From contig JAGHUI010000023.1 in NCBI GenBank assembly GCA_018064885.1, forward strand, positions 1 to 64,000: DNA of 64,000 nt, written 5' to 3'. Source of the stretch: Candidatus Minthosoma equi. GTDB lineage: Bacteria; Bacteroidota; Bacteroidia; Bacteroidales; Bacteroidaceae. The notes beneath the pieces are model-generated. The model was not told the DNA's origin and ran no database searches. It worked only from the letters and a program-made list of their open reading frames with translations. Positions 33,654 through 43,031 of this stretch are shown piece by piece. The position numbers were made by a program, and so were the translations under genes. How positions within the stretch are numbered: the stretch's first letter is position 1; every line of letters begins with the position of its first letter.

Positions 33654-34670
33654 TTACGTTCTGTTATTCTTTATCTCATCTTCCAAATCATCAAGCAACT
33701 TCATATCTTCCTCATCTGCCAGCTGTGCCTCGTACTCTTTGCGCTTTTTGTCAAACTGGCCATACACCTCTCGCACATAGTCTTCCATTTGTGCATTAGA
33801 TATGCTTCCATTTCCTACAAGGAAGTCCATGCCTTGGAACTCCAACAACTGCTTCACGTTGTTGCGCCAGAAGTCAAGAGTCAAGTCTTTTCGTCCTTTC
33901 ACTCGCAACTCTGCAGATTCCAAGAACAGGTTTACAAGTCTGTTCAAAGAGTCAATCTCATCTTCTTTCAGATAGTTCTTTGCTATGATGATGTCTCCCT
34001 TCCTTACGACGTTTCCCTTCCATGTGGTCAAACCCATGTTTGGCAGCGAACCGTCGGCACGTGATACGATGATCTCTGCTGCTGTGTTGTGCGTCACAGC
34101 AAAAAGCAACTTGTTCTGTGTCTCAGCAAAGAACATTTGAGTTGCTTTCTCCTTTGCCTCATAGTCGCTGCTCAATTTGAACAGATCACGAAGCTTCTGG
34201 TAGAAACGTTTCTCGCTGGCACGAATGTCACGAATGCGTTGCAGCAACTCATCGAAGTAGTCAGGACGACCATCAGGATTCTTCAGTCGCTCATCATCCA
34301 TTGTGAAGCCCTTCACAAGGTACTCTGACAAGTGTCTTGTTGCCCATTGGCGGAACTGAGTGCCACGCACTCCACGCACACGATAGCCTATGGCAAGAAT
34401 CATCTCAAGAGAGTAGTATATTACATCGTATTGCTTACCATCAGAGGCAGTTGTAAAGTAATTCTTTACAACTTGATTTTGGTCTAACTCATTATCTTTC
34501 AGTATTGAAGCAATATGCTGACCGATATTCTGTTTTGAGGTCCCAAAAAGTTCTGCAATCTGTTTTTGACTTAGCCACACCTTACCATCACGAGTGTATA
34601 GCGCCACAGATGCCTTGCCATCAGTGGTGGTATAGATAATTATATTTGATTCTTCGTTTGTCATATACAA
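33654..34670 (-). CDS. RhuM-family protein
   Basis: The 338-residue product matches the virulence RhuM family. An N-terminal DNA-binding-like region contains VWLSQKQIAELFGTSKQNIGQHI (helix-turn-helix pattern, about 30-52). Then come YYSLEMILAIGYRVRGVRG and FRQWATRHLSEYLVKGF, and a helical C-terminal half. The function is not established; such genes often sit with restriction-modification or other accessory loci. A truncated paralogue lies directly upstream. The alternative start at residue 3 would shorten it by two residues. Confidence 0.88.
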   Translation of the reverse strand: MYMTNEESNIIIYTTTDGKASVALYTRDGKVWLSQKQIAELFGTSKQNIGQHIASILKDNELDQNQVVKNYFTTASDGKQYDVIYYSLEMILAIGYRVRGVRGTQFRQWATRHLSEYLVKGFTMDDERLKNPDGRPDYFDELLQRIRDIRASEKRFYQKLRDLFKLSSDYEAKEKATQMFFAETQNKLLFAVTHNTAAEIIVSRADGSLPNMGLTTWKGNVVRKGDIIIAKNYLKEDEIDSLNRLVNLFLESAELRVKGRKDLTLDFWRNNVKQLLEFQGMDFLVGNGSISNAQMEDYVREVYGQFDKKRKEYEAQLADEEDMKLLDDLEDEIKNNRT

Positions 34671-34672
34671 TA

Positions 34673-35185
34673 TTATTTGTTGTCATTATCAAGCAATCCC
34701 TTCACAGCTTTATCGAAATCGCTTTCTAACATTCGCATCTCTCGTTCTCAAATGCGTTGCAGCAACTCACGGAAATAGCGATTGCCACCCTGCTTCAATC
34801 GCTCATCATCCATCGTGAACCCCTTCTGTATGTACTCATGCAGACGCTGTGTAGCCCAGCGACGGAAACGAACAGCTACCTCACTCTGCACACGATAGCC
34901 AAGGGCTATAATCATGTCAAGGTTGTAATGATCAATGTTGCGATTCACCTTGCGAGAACCCTCCATTTGAACTGTCAAGAATTTCTTTACAGTTGCCTCT
35001 ACATCCAATTCCTTATCATTAAGTATGCTTGCCACATGCTGACTGATGTTTTGTTTTGTCGTATCATACACCGCAGCAAGTTGAGCTTGTGTCAACCAAA
35101 CATCTTCATCAGCAAAGCGCACATTTACTGACACCTTGCCATTCTCATCTTTATAGAGTATAATCTTGTTTTCTGTTTCCTTCAT
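34673..35185 (-). pseudogene. Truncated second RhuM-family gene
   Basis: An intact frame of 145 residues (35185-34748) reads as the RhuM N-terminal half (VWLTQAQLAAVYDTTKQNISQHV, IIALGYRVQSEVAVRFRRWATQRL) and stops at ELLQRI. The stop is an in-frame TGA. Beyond it the same frame continues for 24 residues (MRMLESDFDKAVKGLL...) to a TAA at 34673. Compared with the neighbouring full gene, the middle and C-terminal half are missing. It is either a decayed copy or a short DNA-binding form; product function is unknown. Confidence 0.65.
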
Positions 35186-35402
35186 AATTTATGATGTCGT
35201 TTGTCATATACATATTTAATAATTTGACTACAAATATATATCATATCTATTCCGTAACCAAAAGATTTCTTGTGTTTTTAAGCATAAATGCCGTATTTCG
35301 TTGATGCCAGGCACGATATCCCGTATCACCCTGACCTGCACCCTCGTAACATGAATGTCGAATGCCTCGTATATGCAAGTTGCATTTGCCCGTAATCAAT
35401 TT

Positions 35403-35486
35403 CATTCCAAGTCATGAAATCATCATTCCAAGACTTGAAATAGTCATTCCACGCTTTGGAATCGTCATTTCAAACCTTGGAATGAC
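35403..35486 (+). repeat. Four 21-bp tandem repeats
   Basis: Units start at 35403, 35424, 35445 and 35466 and follow CATTCCAAG.CTTGAAAT with substitutions. Each unit is itself nearly palindromic (ATTCCAAG with CTTGGAAT). The 21-base length keeps any reading frame open. Confidence 0.9.
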
Positions 35487-35602
35487 AAGACTCACGAGCG
35501 TAAGGTGGAAGGATGTACGAGCATACGGAAAGAGGATATACGAGCGAATGGATATAGCGTTGTCGGGGGATTGAATAAGGTCGTTTGCTCGCAAACAAAA
35601 AA

Positions 35603-35629
35603 AGCCGTTCGGATGGGGTCCGAACGGCT
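35603..35629 (-). terminator. Terminator downstream of the porin gene
   Basis: A perfect 10-bp stem AGCCGTTCGG / CCGAACGGCT with a 7-base loop. The minus strand has a T run after it, 33 bases beyond the porin stop codon. Confidence 0.85.
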
Positions 35630-35661
35630 TTTGCTTTGGGTGTATGGGTACTCTGACGAGT

Positions 35662-36885
35662 TTAGAATCGCACGTATGTCTCTACCCATATGTCGCTGTA
35701 GTTCTTGCGAGAGGTAGTGAGAGTGCGGTCGTGAGTGATGTTGTACTGCAACTGGAACATGAGGTTCTTGTGAAGCTGGATGTTCGGTGCGATGCTGTAG
35801 ATGGTCTGAGTGCTTGACCAATCGGCACCATCGCGATATACGTCGTACTTGGCATAGACCTTGAGCCATGAGGTGCATGGGATGCCGAGGGTTGCGTACC
35901 AGCCATCTGCCCTACCCTTGCCTGAGAAGGTTTCGGTGGCAGAGTCGTAGTCGGAGAGCTTATAGCCGGTGCTGTGGGCGTATTCGGCGCGGAAGGTCCA
36001 GTCGTCTTTGTCGTAACGGGCTGAGATCATGTATCGGTCACGATCCATGGTGACGTTCTTGCCAGAGACTTTTGCTGTGTAGTCGCCTGTCCATCCGAAG
36101 AGTCCAAGGCAGAGTCCCTTGACGGGCTGGAACTGGATGGTGCCGAGGAAGTCTTTCTTCTTGTTGGCATCGGAGGTGTTGATTCCCTGTCCGTTGGCTA
36201 CCATGAGCTGATAGTGGATGAGGCGATGCTTGTCGCTGCCTACAGGGAAAAGGTCGCCCTGGAACTGGAGTCCTTGGTCGCGTCCGCCATTGCTGGTGCT
36301 TTCTGCTCCGTTATAGTCGGCATGTCCTGTAAGTTTCTTGGTGACCTGAGCATAGTCGCCTGTGCCGACATCCCATGGGTTCATTGGGTTCTCGAAGCCA
36401 AAGGCGCGCTTGTACTGTCCAACCTTGACTTTGAACTCAGGATATTTCTTCCACTCGATGAAGAAGTCTTTCATGTGGAAGGATGAGTTGGCTGTCTGAA
36501 GCTGAATGCGGTAGGCGAAGTCGGTGAGGATGGTGCCATCGACATAGAGGCGTGTCATGCGCTGGGAGAAGCCTCCGTTGGTAGGCTCACCTGGCTTGTC
36601 GGTGCAGTTGTATTTGCCAATGAAATAACCGCCAAACTTAGGTGCGCTGGCATAGTCGGTGAGTGTTCTGCCATAGGCTGGTGTGCCATCTGGTGCAGGA
36701 AGGTTCTGCATTCCTGACTCGATGGCACGATTGATGTAGGAGGTGATGAAGCCCTCTTCGGTCTTTTCGTCGGAAGGAAATTCTTCCTGTTCTGTCTTTG
36801 CTGATGCCTCGCTGTCGGTTTCGGCAAAAACGGACATGGAGGATAACGATGCAAAGAGCAATAATGCGATGTGCTTTATTTTCAT
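35662..36885 (-). CDS. OprO/OprP-type porin
   Basis: A 407-residue outer-membrane barrel of the porin O/P family. It has a signal peptide (1-21, ending SVFAE), an acidic linker, then strands such as [24 protein letters not shown] (family hallmark) and a C-terminal strand ending in phenylalanine (IWVETYVRF). The start at 36885 gives a clean signal peptide and an ATGA overlap with the upstream GH95 stop, so it is translationally coupled to that gene. It may admit sugars or anions; its solute is unknown. Confidence 0.87.
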   Translation of the reverse strand: MKIKHIALLLFASLSSMSVFAETDSEASAKTEQEEFPSDEKTEEGFITSYINRAIESGMQNLPAPDGTPAYGRTLTDYASAPKFGGYFIGKYNCTDKPGEPTNGGFSQRMTRLYVDGTILTDFAYRIQLQTANSSFHMKDFFIEWKKYPEFKVKVGQYKRAFGFENPMNPWDVGTGDYAQVTKKLTGHADYNGAESTSNGGRDQGLQFQGDLFPVGSDKHRLIHYQLMVANGQGINTSDANKKKDFLGTIQFQPVKGLCLGLFGWTGDYTAKVSGKNVTMDRDRYMISARYDKDDWTFRAEYAHSTGYKLSDYDSATETFSGKGRADGWYATLGIPCTSWLKVYAKYDVYRDGADWSSTQTIYSIAPNIQLHKNLMFQLQYNITHDRTLTTSRKNYSDIWVETYVRF

Positions 36886-39356
36886 AACTTGATTATATTG
36901 TTGCCTTTCTTGAGTTTGACTGTCTTGGATGTGCCATTGGCAATGAGTGTGATGCGAGCAGATTGCTTGGCATTGAGGGCGAGACGAACTACCTTGCTGT
37001 CCGACCATGTCATGTCAACAGTTATGCCGCCACGAGCACGGATGCCTTTGACCTCGCCGTCCTTCCAATTGTCTGGGAGTGCTGGTAGAAGCTCAATGGT
37101 GATTGGAGCAGCATTCTCAGTTTTCGTTTTAGTTTTAGTTATCGTTTTCAACTCGCTCTGCATAAGCATTTCAACAACGCCTGCGCAACCGCCGAAGTTT
37201 CCGTCAATCTGGAATGGGGAATGAGCGTCGAGAAGGTTTGGATATGTGCCACCGCCACGATGTGCATCTGCGCCTTTGTACTTGTCAGGACTGATGTAGC
37301 TGAGAAGCTTGCGGTAGATGTGGTAGGCGTTCTTAGCATCGTGGAGACGTGCATAGAGATTGACACGCCAGCCTGTGCTCCAGCCTGTGGTGCGGTCGCC
37401 CTTGAGTTCGAGCGTACGGCTTGCAGCATTGAGAAGCGACTGGCGAGTGTTGACGCCATCGTCGAGGTTGTGTCCTGGATATACGCCGAAGAGGTGGCTC
37501 TGGTGGCGATGGTGAGGATCTTCGTCTTCCCAATCGTAGAACCACTCCTGAAGGTTGCCCTTCTTACCTATCTTGTATGGCTGGAGACGGCGCAAGGTTT
37601 CGTTTGCCTGATCAATGAATTCTGCATCCAGACCAAGCTCGATGGCTGCGTTGCGAGCATCGGAAACACATTCGCGAATCATGGCAAGGTCGGCAAAACC
37701 GCCATAGCATGTGCGACCGTGGTAGCCTTTGTCGTCAACATAGATGTTCTCTGGAGATGTGGATGGTGCGGTGATGAGATAGTCGGTTCCGCTGACGCCC
37801 ATCTCGCTTGTCTTGACGAGCCAGTTCATGCAGAACTCGGCTGCGCCCTTGAGGACCGGATAGTATTCGCGAAGGAACTGTTTGTCAAGCGAGAAGGCGT
37901 AATGTTCCCAGATGTGTGTGCTGACCCATGCGCCACCCATGTTCCAGTTTGCCCAAGAAGGGTCGCCGGTGCGGAGTCCGACTGGACAGGTCATAGCCCA
38001 GATGTCGGTATTGTGAGCCAAGCACCAGCCTTTGTCAACACCATAATATGCCTTGGCTGTGAGTTCACCAGAGCCCTGAAGCTCTTTCATGAAGGTGAGG
38101 AGCGACATGTGCATCTCTGGCATTGCTGCTGTCTCGGCTGCCCAGTAGTTTTCTTCTACATTGATGTTGCTGGTGTAGTTGCATGACCAAGGCGGAAGGA
38201 TGTATTCGTTCCAGAGTCCCTGAAGGTTGGCTGGGACGTTCGGAGTGCGAGAGCATGAAATGAGGAGGTAGCGTCCGTACTGGAAATAGAGCGTTTCAAG
38301 TTCGGGATTGAATTTGCTCTCATCAAGATACTCGAGAAGCTGACGATCGGTGGTCTTTTCGTTTCCGTTGTAGTTTCCGTTGCCAAGCTTAAGAGAGACA
38401 CGATCGTAGATGGATTTGTAGTCGTTGATGTGGGTGTTGAGCAAATCGGTATAGCTTGCAGAGGTGATATGCTTGAGAGCATTGTCAGCTATGGTCTTGT
38501 AGTCGCGTCCCTGCTTCACAGGATCTTTGTCATAGCCATTGAAGGAGGTTGCATTGACAATGTAGATGAGCACTTCGCCGGAGTTGATGCTCTTGACGGT
38601 TTTGCCATCTGAGGAGACATTGCCATTCTTCACCTTGACGATTGTGCGGAAATGTATGCCTCGGTTTTCGTCGTAGGCAAACTTCTCATCCGCCTCGTAA
38701 TAGCTTGGCAATGAGCCATATCCTGCATAGCCTTCATTGATGATGCAGTCGCCAGAGGCGGTAATGTTATTGCGAAGCTGGCATGAGAGAGAGACGCGGA
38801 CATTGATGCCCTTTGGATTGTCGGTCTTGAGGCGGACAACAATGCCTGAGTCGGGATTGGTGGCGAAGTATTCGGCAGAGTACTCGTAGTTGCCGCGGCG
38901 GAAGGTGGTATGGGCTGTGGCATTGCTGATGTCGAGCCAGCGCTTGTAGCTGGTAGTTTCCTGACCTTCTGCATCAAGATACTCTATCTGAAGTTCGCCA
39001 AGAGGCTGATAGTTCTGGGAGAAATGTCCCTGAACCTGTCTCTGAAGCTCGTCAGCTTTCTTGTAGTCGCCTGCCTTCAGGGCAGCACGTATATCGGGGA
39101 TAGCTTTATGAGCATCAGGAGAATAGATATTCATATTGCATGGCTCGCCTGTCCAAAGGGTGATGTCGTTGAGGGAGATTTTATCGACATTGGAACCGCC
39201 ATAGACAATGCCTCCCATGGTGCCGTTGCCAATGACGAGGGCTTCCTCGAAATAGTCGGCAGGACGGTCGTAGTGAAGTGTCTGGGCATGGCAGAATGTG
39301 CCGAAAGAGAGGCACAATGCCAAAAGCGTGATAACACGAAATGGTACTGTTTTCAT
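36882..39356 (-). CDS. Glycoside hydrolase family 95, probable alpha-L-fucosidase
   Basis: The 824-residue product has a signal peptide (1-25, ending FCHAQ). Its N-terminal beta-sandwich starts [19 protein letters not shown] and continues [14 protein letters not shown], the usual GH95 opening. An (alpha/alpha)6 barrel and a C-terminal beta domain follow. GH95 inverting enzymes remove alpha-1,2-fucose or L-galactose. Start 39356 is chosen by the signal peptide. A stretch [13 protein letters not shown] near residue 740 is encoded by a short AAAACG-type repeat. It follows the GH106-like gene by 23 bases and overlaps the porin gene. Confidence 0.9.
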   Translation of the reverse strand: MKTVPFRVITLLALCLSFGTFCHAQTLHYDRPADYFEEALVIGNGTMGGIVYGGSNVDKISLNDITLWTGEPCNMNIYSPDAHKAIPDIRAALKAGDYKKADELQRQVQGHFSQNYQPLGELQIEYLDAEGQETTSYKRWLDISNATAHTTFRRGNYEYSAEYFATNPDSGIVVRLKTDNPKGINVRVSLSCQLRNNITASGDCIINEGYAGYGSLPSYYEADEKFAYDENRGIHFRTIVKVKNGNVSSDGKTVKSINSGEVLIYIVNATSFNGYDKDPVKQGRDYKTIADNALKHITSASYTDLLNTHINDYKSIYDRVSLKLGNGNYNGNEKTTDRQLLEYLDESKFNPELETLYFQYGRYLLISCSRTPNVPANLQGLWNEYILPPWSCNYTSNINVEENYWAAETAAMPEMHMSLLTFMKELQGSGELTAKAYYGVDKGWCLAHNTDIWAMTCPVGLRTGDPSWANWNMGGAWVSTHIWEHYAFSLDKQFLREYYPVLKGAAEFCMNWLVKTSEMGVSGTDYLITAPSTSPENIYVDDKGYHGRTCYGGFADLAMIRECVSDARNAAIELGLDAEFIDQANETLRRLQPYKIGKKGNLQEWFYDWEDEDPHHRHQSHLFGVYPGHNLDDGVNTRQSLLNAASRTLELKGDRTTGWSTGWRVNLYARLHDAKNAYHIYRKLLSYISPDKYKGADAHRGGGTYPNLLDAHSPFQIDGNFGGCAGVVEMLMQSELKTITKTKTKTENAAPITIELLPALPDNWKDGEVKGIRARGGITVDMTWSDSKVVRLALNAKQSARITLIANGTSKTVKLKKGNNIIKL
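37117..37150 (-). repeat. AAAACG/AAAACT repeat inside the GH95 gene
   Basis: On the minus strand the sequence is AAAACGATAACTAAAACTAA followed by AACGAAAAC, coding for [12 protein letters not shown]. Similar runs occur at 2899-2940 and 41553-41592. Confidence 0.75.
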
Positions 39357-39379
39357 TTTTATAGATAATGTTTTTATTA

Positions 39380-41980
39380 CTATTCTATAGTACAAGGCAC
39401 GAGTTTCACTTCGCTGTTCAAGCCTGAAGGAACTGGTGTCCATGTATCGTACTTATCTTTCTTGTAATCGAGATTCACCACATTGATTTCCTTGAACTTG
39501 CGCCATTCAACGCCTCGGCGGTCAAGGTCGGCAATGCGGTTGGCTGGGAGGTTGGCAACTTCGACCTCAAGGGTGTTATTGCCTGCATGGAGATAAGGTG
39601 TGATATCTACACGATAAGGCACAGCGAAGAGCATTCCTGCGTCTTTGCCATTGACAAGGACATGGGCTGTCTCGCGAACGTCGCCAAGGTCGAGGATGTA
39701 GGCTGAGTTGGCGGCGAGTTTAGGCATCTTGAACGATGTCTTGTAAACGCCTGTTGCCATTGTGGTGTTGAGAAGGGAGTCGCCAAACTCTGTCCATGAC
39801 TGAGGATTGCCGTTCATCTTCCATTCGCCTTCAATCTTCACAGGGGCTGATTCCTTGAAGGTGAGTGTCCATCCGCTGAGTGTTGTGGCGCGGGAATCGT
39901 GGGTTGTGTAGATTGGCTGCTGCTTGGCTGTCATGGTTGTGCCGTTGGCAAATGTGCGGAGGATGATGCTTTCGCCACTCTTCAGCTGCAGGCGCACCTT
40001 GCCTTGCTTGTCAAGACGTGCCTTGAAGATGCTGCCGTTCATTGGGTTGTAGGCGAAGACGTCCTTTGCTTTCACGCCAAGCTCAACGTATGTGTCAATG
40101 TCTTTTGACTGAAGATTGGAGATGAAATAATGATGTCCTTCTGGATTGCGGCGGCGGATGCAGCTGAGTCCTTGCTGATTGCGCATTGGCTCAATCTTTG
40201 CCTTGCTGTACTGGAGTCCGTCGCTGTAAGTTGGGGATGTGACGATGCTGCCTGAGCCCCATGTGGTCATCATTGCCTGTTCTGGATGGAAGACAACTTT
40301 GTGCTGAAGCTTATTAAGCAATGCAACAAACTCGTTCTGCTCTTGTGTCTTGTTGTAGCCAGGAACGTACTTTGGGAAGCCTTTGACGAACATTACCTGA
40401 CCGCCTTTATCTGCTATTTCGAGAAGCTTGCGGAGGGTTGCCAATGGCATGAACTGCACGTCGGGAACTATGATTGTGGAGTAGCGTTTTGTGATGTCGT
40501 CATTGAGAAGGTATTTGTCTGATACATAATCAACATCGTAACCGCTCTTGATGATGGTCTGTACTGTCTCTATGAACTTTGGCGCACGCTTTTCCATGGA
40601 ATGAATATCGAAAAGCGCTACTGTGCCTGGCTGCTCATAGATCATGTCGTAATAAGGAAGATAGACAAGGACGTCGTTGTCTGGCTCGCCCCACTGGAGG
40701 AACGACTGGCAGCGTTCGATGTACTTGGAGAAGGCTGGCATTGCTGACCACCAGTTGTTGTTCGGGCTCATATCAACGCTGGCATAGAAACGCCATCCTG
40801 GCCATTCTGCGTCCTTTGGAGAATAGCATGAGCCGTGGAAGAACACGTGGTTCACACCGGAGAGGAACATAAGGTCGAGGTCGGGTTTGCACTGGGAAAG
40901 GGAGGTGCGGAAATGCTCTGTGAGCCAGGTGAAGGTCTCGCTGGAGGTGTATTTCTTTCCCGAAATGTGTGCTGCGGAAGAGGCATATTTGAGCATGGAA
41001 ATGTCGGAGAAGTTCTTCTTGGTGAAGCCTTCGTCCTTGCGAAGACCACGAATGCCGAAGTCGCTCAAGCCGAAGCCTTCACACTCTGGAATGTCAACTG
41101 CAGCATAGACATCGAGAAGGTTGGCTGGGCTGCCATGTGCCTGATTGCGAGTGATGCTTCCGTGTTTGTGAGCCCAATCTGTCCACTGTGTGGTGAAGTT
41201 CTCAAGGAGGAGTTCGCCAAGCGTCTCACGATAGTCGCTAACGATGCGCTTGTCGGCGTCGGAGCGTTCCTCATCTTTCTTATTAAGTATGTACGCGAAA
41301 GGCTCCAAGTCGTAGCCTCTGCGTTCCTTGAATTCCCAGAAGAGGCGAGGTGTCCAATCTGCGCCATAGACCTCGTAGCTGTCGTTGAACATGGTGTGAG
41401 GGAATGACACGCTATTGTTGGCAAAGGCGGTGTCGAAGCGCTCAAAGTAATGAGCAACGGCTTCCTTGTCAAAATGATCAAGCACAAAACCTTCACCGCC
41501 CGGAGCAGCACGCTTCACCTTCTGCTTGGTCTTGCCAATAACAAAGCTTGTCCCCTTGTTTTCGTTTTGGTTATCGTTTTCGTTTTGGTTAAACACAATC
41601 TTTGTCGCCGCATCTGCTTCGCTGACAAGAGGTCCACCGAATGGCCAGCCTGTTCCTGTTGCCATGTTTGTCTCGATGCCAAGCTCACCACCCTTCTGCT
41701 CTACATATTTCAACATTCTCATCCAGCGTGGAGAGAGGTAGCTGATTTCATTGGCATCATTTCCCTGAACACCATAGATCGGAGTGATCTCTACACCGCC
41801 AATGCCTGCCTTGGAGAGTTCTGTGAGATTATATTCCAAGCCAACGGAATCGACTGCGCTGCCCAACCACCACCAGCGAGTGTATGGCTTTGCCTCTTGC
41901 GGAATGGTGATCCATTGCTGGGCATTCATGGAAAGAACGGAAGATAGAAATACGGATAGAAAGATTGATTTTTTTAGCAT
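39380..41980 (-). CDS. Glycoside hydrolase family 106-like, probable alpha-L-rhamnosidase
   Basis: The 866-residue product has a signal peptide (1-21, ending SMNAQ). [12 protein letters not shown] and [14 protein letters not shown] are the characteristic N-terminal GH106 blocks, and a C-terminal jelly roll contains [19 protein letters not shown]. The start at 41980 is chosen because it gives the signal peptide. Rhamnosidase is the known GH106 activity, but many Bacteroidetes members are untested. A repeat-encoded [12 protein letters not shown] insertion sits near residue 130. It is first in the operon with GH95 and the porin, suggesting a rhamnose- and fucose-bearing pectic substrate such as rhamnogalacturonan (inference). 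Confidence 0.85.
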   Translation of the reverse strand: MLKKSIFLSVFLSSVLSMNAQQWITIPQEAKPYTRWWWLGSAVDSVGLEYNLTELSKAGIGGVEITPIYGVQGNDANEISYLSPRWMRMLKYVEQKGGELGIETNMATGTGWPFGGPLVSEADAATKIVFNQNENDNQNENKGTSFVIGKTKQKVKRAAPGGEGFVLDHFDKEAVAHYFERFDTAFANNSVSFPHTMFNDSYEVYGADWTPRLFWEFKERRGYDLEPFAYILNKKDEERSDADKRIVSDYRETLGELLLENFTTQWTDWAHKHGSITRNQAHGSPANLLDVYAAVDIPECEGFGLSDFGIRGLRKDEGFTKKNFSDISMLKYASSAAHISGKKYTSSETFTWLTEHFRTSLSQCKPDLDLMFLSGVNHVFFHGSCYSPKDAEWPGWRFYASVDMSPNNNWWSAMPAFSKYIERCQSFLQWGEPDNDVLVYLPYYDMIYEQPGTVALFDIHSMEKRAPKFIETVQTIIKSGYDVDYVSDKYLLNDDITKRYSTIIVPDVQFMPLATLRKLLEIADKGGQVMFVKGFPKYVPGYNKTQEQNEFVALLNKLQHKVVFHPEQAMMTTWGSGSIVTSPTYSDGLQYSKAKIEPMRNQQGLSCIRRRNPEGHHYFISNLQSKDIDTYVELGVKAKDVFAYNPMNGSIFKARLDKQGKVRLQLKSGESIILRTFANGTTMTAKQQPIYTTHDSRATTLSGWTLTFKESAPVKIEGEWKMNGNPQSWTEFGDSLLNTTMATGVYKTSFKMPKLAANSAYILDLGDVRETAHVLVNGKDAGMLFAVPYRVDITPYLHAGNNTLEVEVANLPANRIADLDRRGVEWRKFKEINVVNLDYKKDKYDTWTPVPSGLNSEVKLVPCTIE
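41553..41592 (-). repeat. AAAACG/CAAAAC repeat inside the GH106-like gene
   Basis: On the minus strand AACCAAAACGAAAACGATAA is followed by CCAAAACGAAAAC, coding for [12 protein letters not shown]. Same family as the repeats at 2899-2940 and 37117-37150. Confidence 0.75.
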
Positions 41981-42077
41981 ATTGATTAGTATAAGTAAGT
42001 GTTCAAAATCGTTTGATTTCACACGGAAGGTTTCTTCTGATTGTTAATGTTGCATCGAATTATCGACAAATAGCATA

Positions 42078-42108
42078 CAAAAATACAACTATTTATTGTG
42101 TCTGGCAA
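42078..42108 (-). promoter_or_regulatory. Promoter of the GH106-GH95-porin operon
   Basis: Minus-strand TTG (42108-42106), 20 bases, TATTTTTG (42085-42078), about 98 bases upstream of the start codon. Confidence 0.6.
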
Positions 42109-42128
42109 TTATTCTTCCAAATTTTGAC

Positions 42129-42136
42129 TACCTTTG
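42129..42136 (+). promoter_or_regulatory. Probable -7 element of the upxY-like gene
   Basis: TACCTTTG fits the -7 consensus, 52 bases before the ATG. No good -33 is seen at the right distance, so an activator may be needed. Confidence 0.4.
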
Positions 42137-42187
42137 TCTTGAATTAGTGACATTAGACAAAAAGTTTGGGTTGACAAGCAGGTGTAA

Positions 42188-42775
42188 ATGATGGAAACAA
42201 CAATAATAAGACTCGAAGAGCGAGAAGCATTGAAAACGCTGACAAAGGCTGATGAGGGGCCTCAATGGTTTGCCTTGAAGACGAACAGAAAGGAGCAACT
42301 GGCTGAAGATATTCTCCAGAAAGCAGGATTGAGAACTTTCTGTCCGAAGGTAAAGAGGGACATCACAGTGCGTGGGCAAAAAAAAATCGTTGAGCGTCCT
42401 CTAATCCAGAATATGCTGTTTGCATACGGCGAGTTCAAGGTTCTCAACGACATAAAACGACTGAATCCTTTCATAACATTTTGCTACAGGAAGAATGGAG
42501 ACTCGTTCAAGATTCTGAAGATTCCTGTACGCGAGATGGAACTTTTCATAGATTCGTCAACGAAGATGCAGGACGACATCACGTATTTCCGTCCTGAAGA
42601 AGTGGAACTGAAAGCAGGCGACAAGGTGCGCATCATCGGCGGAATATTCGATGGCTACGAGGGTGTTCTCCTCAAAGCTAAAGGACGTGCCAAACGCATG
42701 TTCCTCATCAACTTTGAACTCCTCGGTGCTATCGGCACACACATCGCACCTGAGTTTGTACAGAAGATAAAATAA
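42188..42775 (+). CDS. UpxY-family NusG-like transcription antiterminator
   Basis: The 195-residue product has an N-terminal NusG domain (about 25-120, PQWFALKTNRKEQLAEDIL) and a C-terminal KOW motif (AGDKVRIIGGIFDGYEGVLL, about 142-161). UpxY proteins are normally the first genes of capsule operons in Bacteroidales and prevent premature termination there. Here it is followed by a hairpin and by genes on the opposite strand, so it has no operon to read into. The nearest polysaccharide operon starts near 61.9 kb on the other strand. Confidence 0.9.
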   Translation: MMETTIIRLEEREALKTLTKADEGPQWFALKTNRKEQLAEDILQKAGLRTFCPKVKRDITVRGQKKIVERPLIQNMLFAYGEFKVLNDIKRLNPFITFCYRKNGDSFKILKIPVREMELFIDSSTKMQDDITYFRPEEVELKAGDKVRIIGGIFDGYEGVLLKAKGRAKRMFLINFELLGAIGTHIAPEFVQKIK

Positions 42776-42778
42776 AAG

Positions 42779-42904
42779 AAGACCCTCTCCCCAACCTTCT
42801 GCCCGTCCTCACGAAAGGCACTTCGTTCGGTCGCTTCCTAAACCGTGACATTTAGTCACGCTTCTTAACGGTCGCTACCCCCATAAAGGGGGAGACCATG
42901 CGGG
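42779..42904 (-). repeat. Interspersed GC-rich repeat, copy 3 (inverted, longer)
   Basis: Read on the minus strand it starts CCCGCATGGTCTCCCC and continues with G-rich blocks to the end of upxY. It has the same head as the copies at 15029 and 21026 plus an internal 60-base segment. A related C-rich/G-rich stretch lies at 42981-43028. Confidence 0.55.
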
Positions 42905-42909
42905 ACAAA

Positions 42910-42949
42910 ATAAGCTGCTACCCAGATTTACATCTAGATAGCAGCTTAT
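42910..42949. terminator. Hairpin between upxY-like and LRR genes
   Basis: A perfect 11-bp stem ATAAGCTGCTA / TAGCAGCTTAT with an 18-base loop and AT-rich flanks lies between convergent genes. It is probably a terminator for one or both. Confidence 0.6.
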
Positions 42950-43031
42950 ATTTTATATTCACTAAATACTCCGGATGGTTTTCTCCCCCTCCTCCACGGG
43001 GAGGTGGCTGAAAGCCGGATAGGGTCTTTTT

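Larger units (their letters stand above)
35186..35661. other. Gene-free border of the accessory island
   Basis: No credible gene is present. The stretch holds four 21-bp tandem repeats (35403-35486), GC-richer sequence with scattered ACGAGCG words, and the porin terminator (35603-35629). Open frames across it are explained by the 21-base periodicity. Confidence 0.6.

Noticed and set aside
33627..34064. Plus-strand frame of 145 codons opposite RhuM
   Set aside because: Antisense of a recognised RhuM coding sequence, with no motif.
35362..35574. Small plus-strand frame across the 21-bp repeats (IPRLEIVIPRFGIVI)
   Set aside because: The peptide is only the translation of the DNA repeat. No start context or homologue is evident.
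37221..38186. Plus-strand frame of 321 codons opposite GH95
   Set aside because: Mirror of a well-supported GH95 coding sequence; no motif in the antisense translation.
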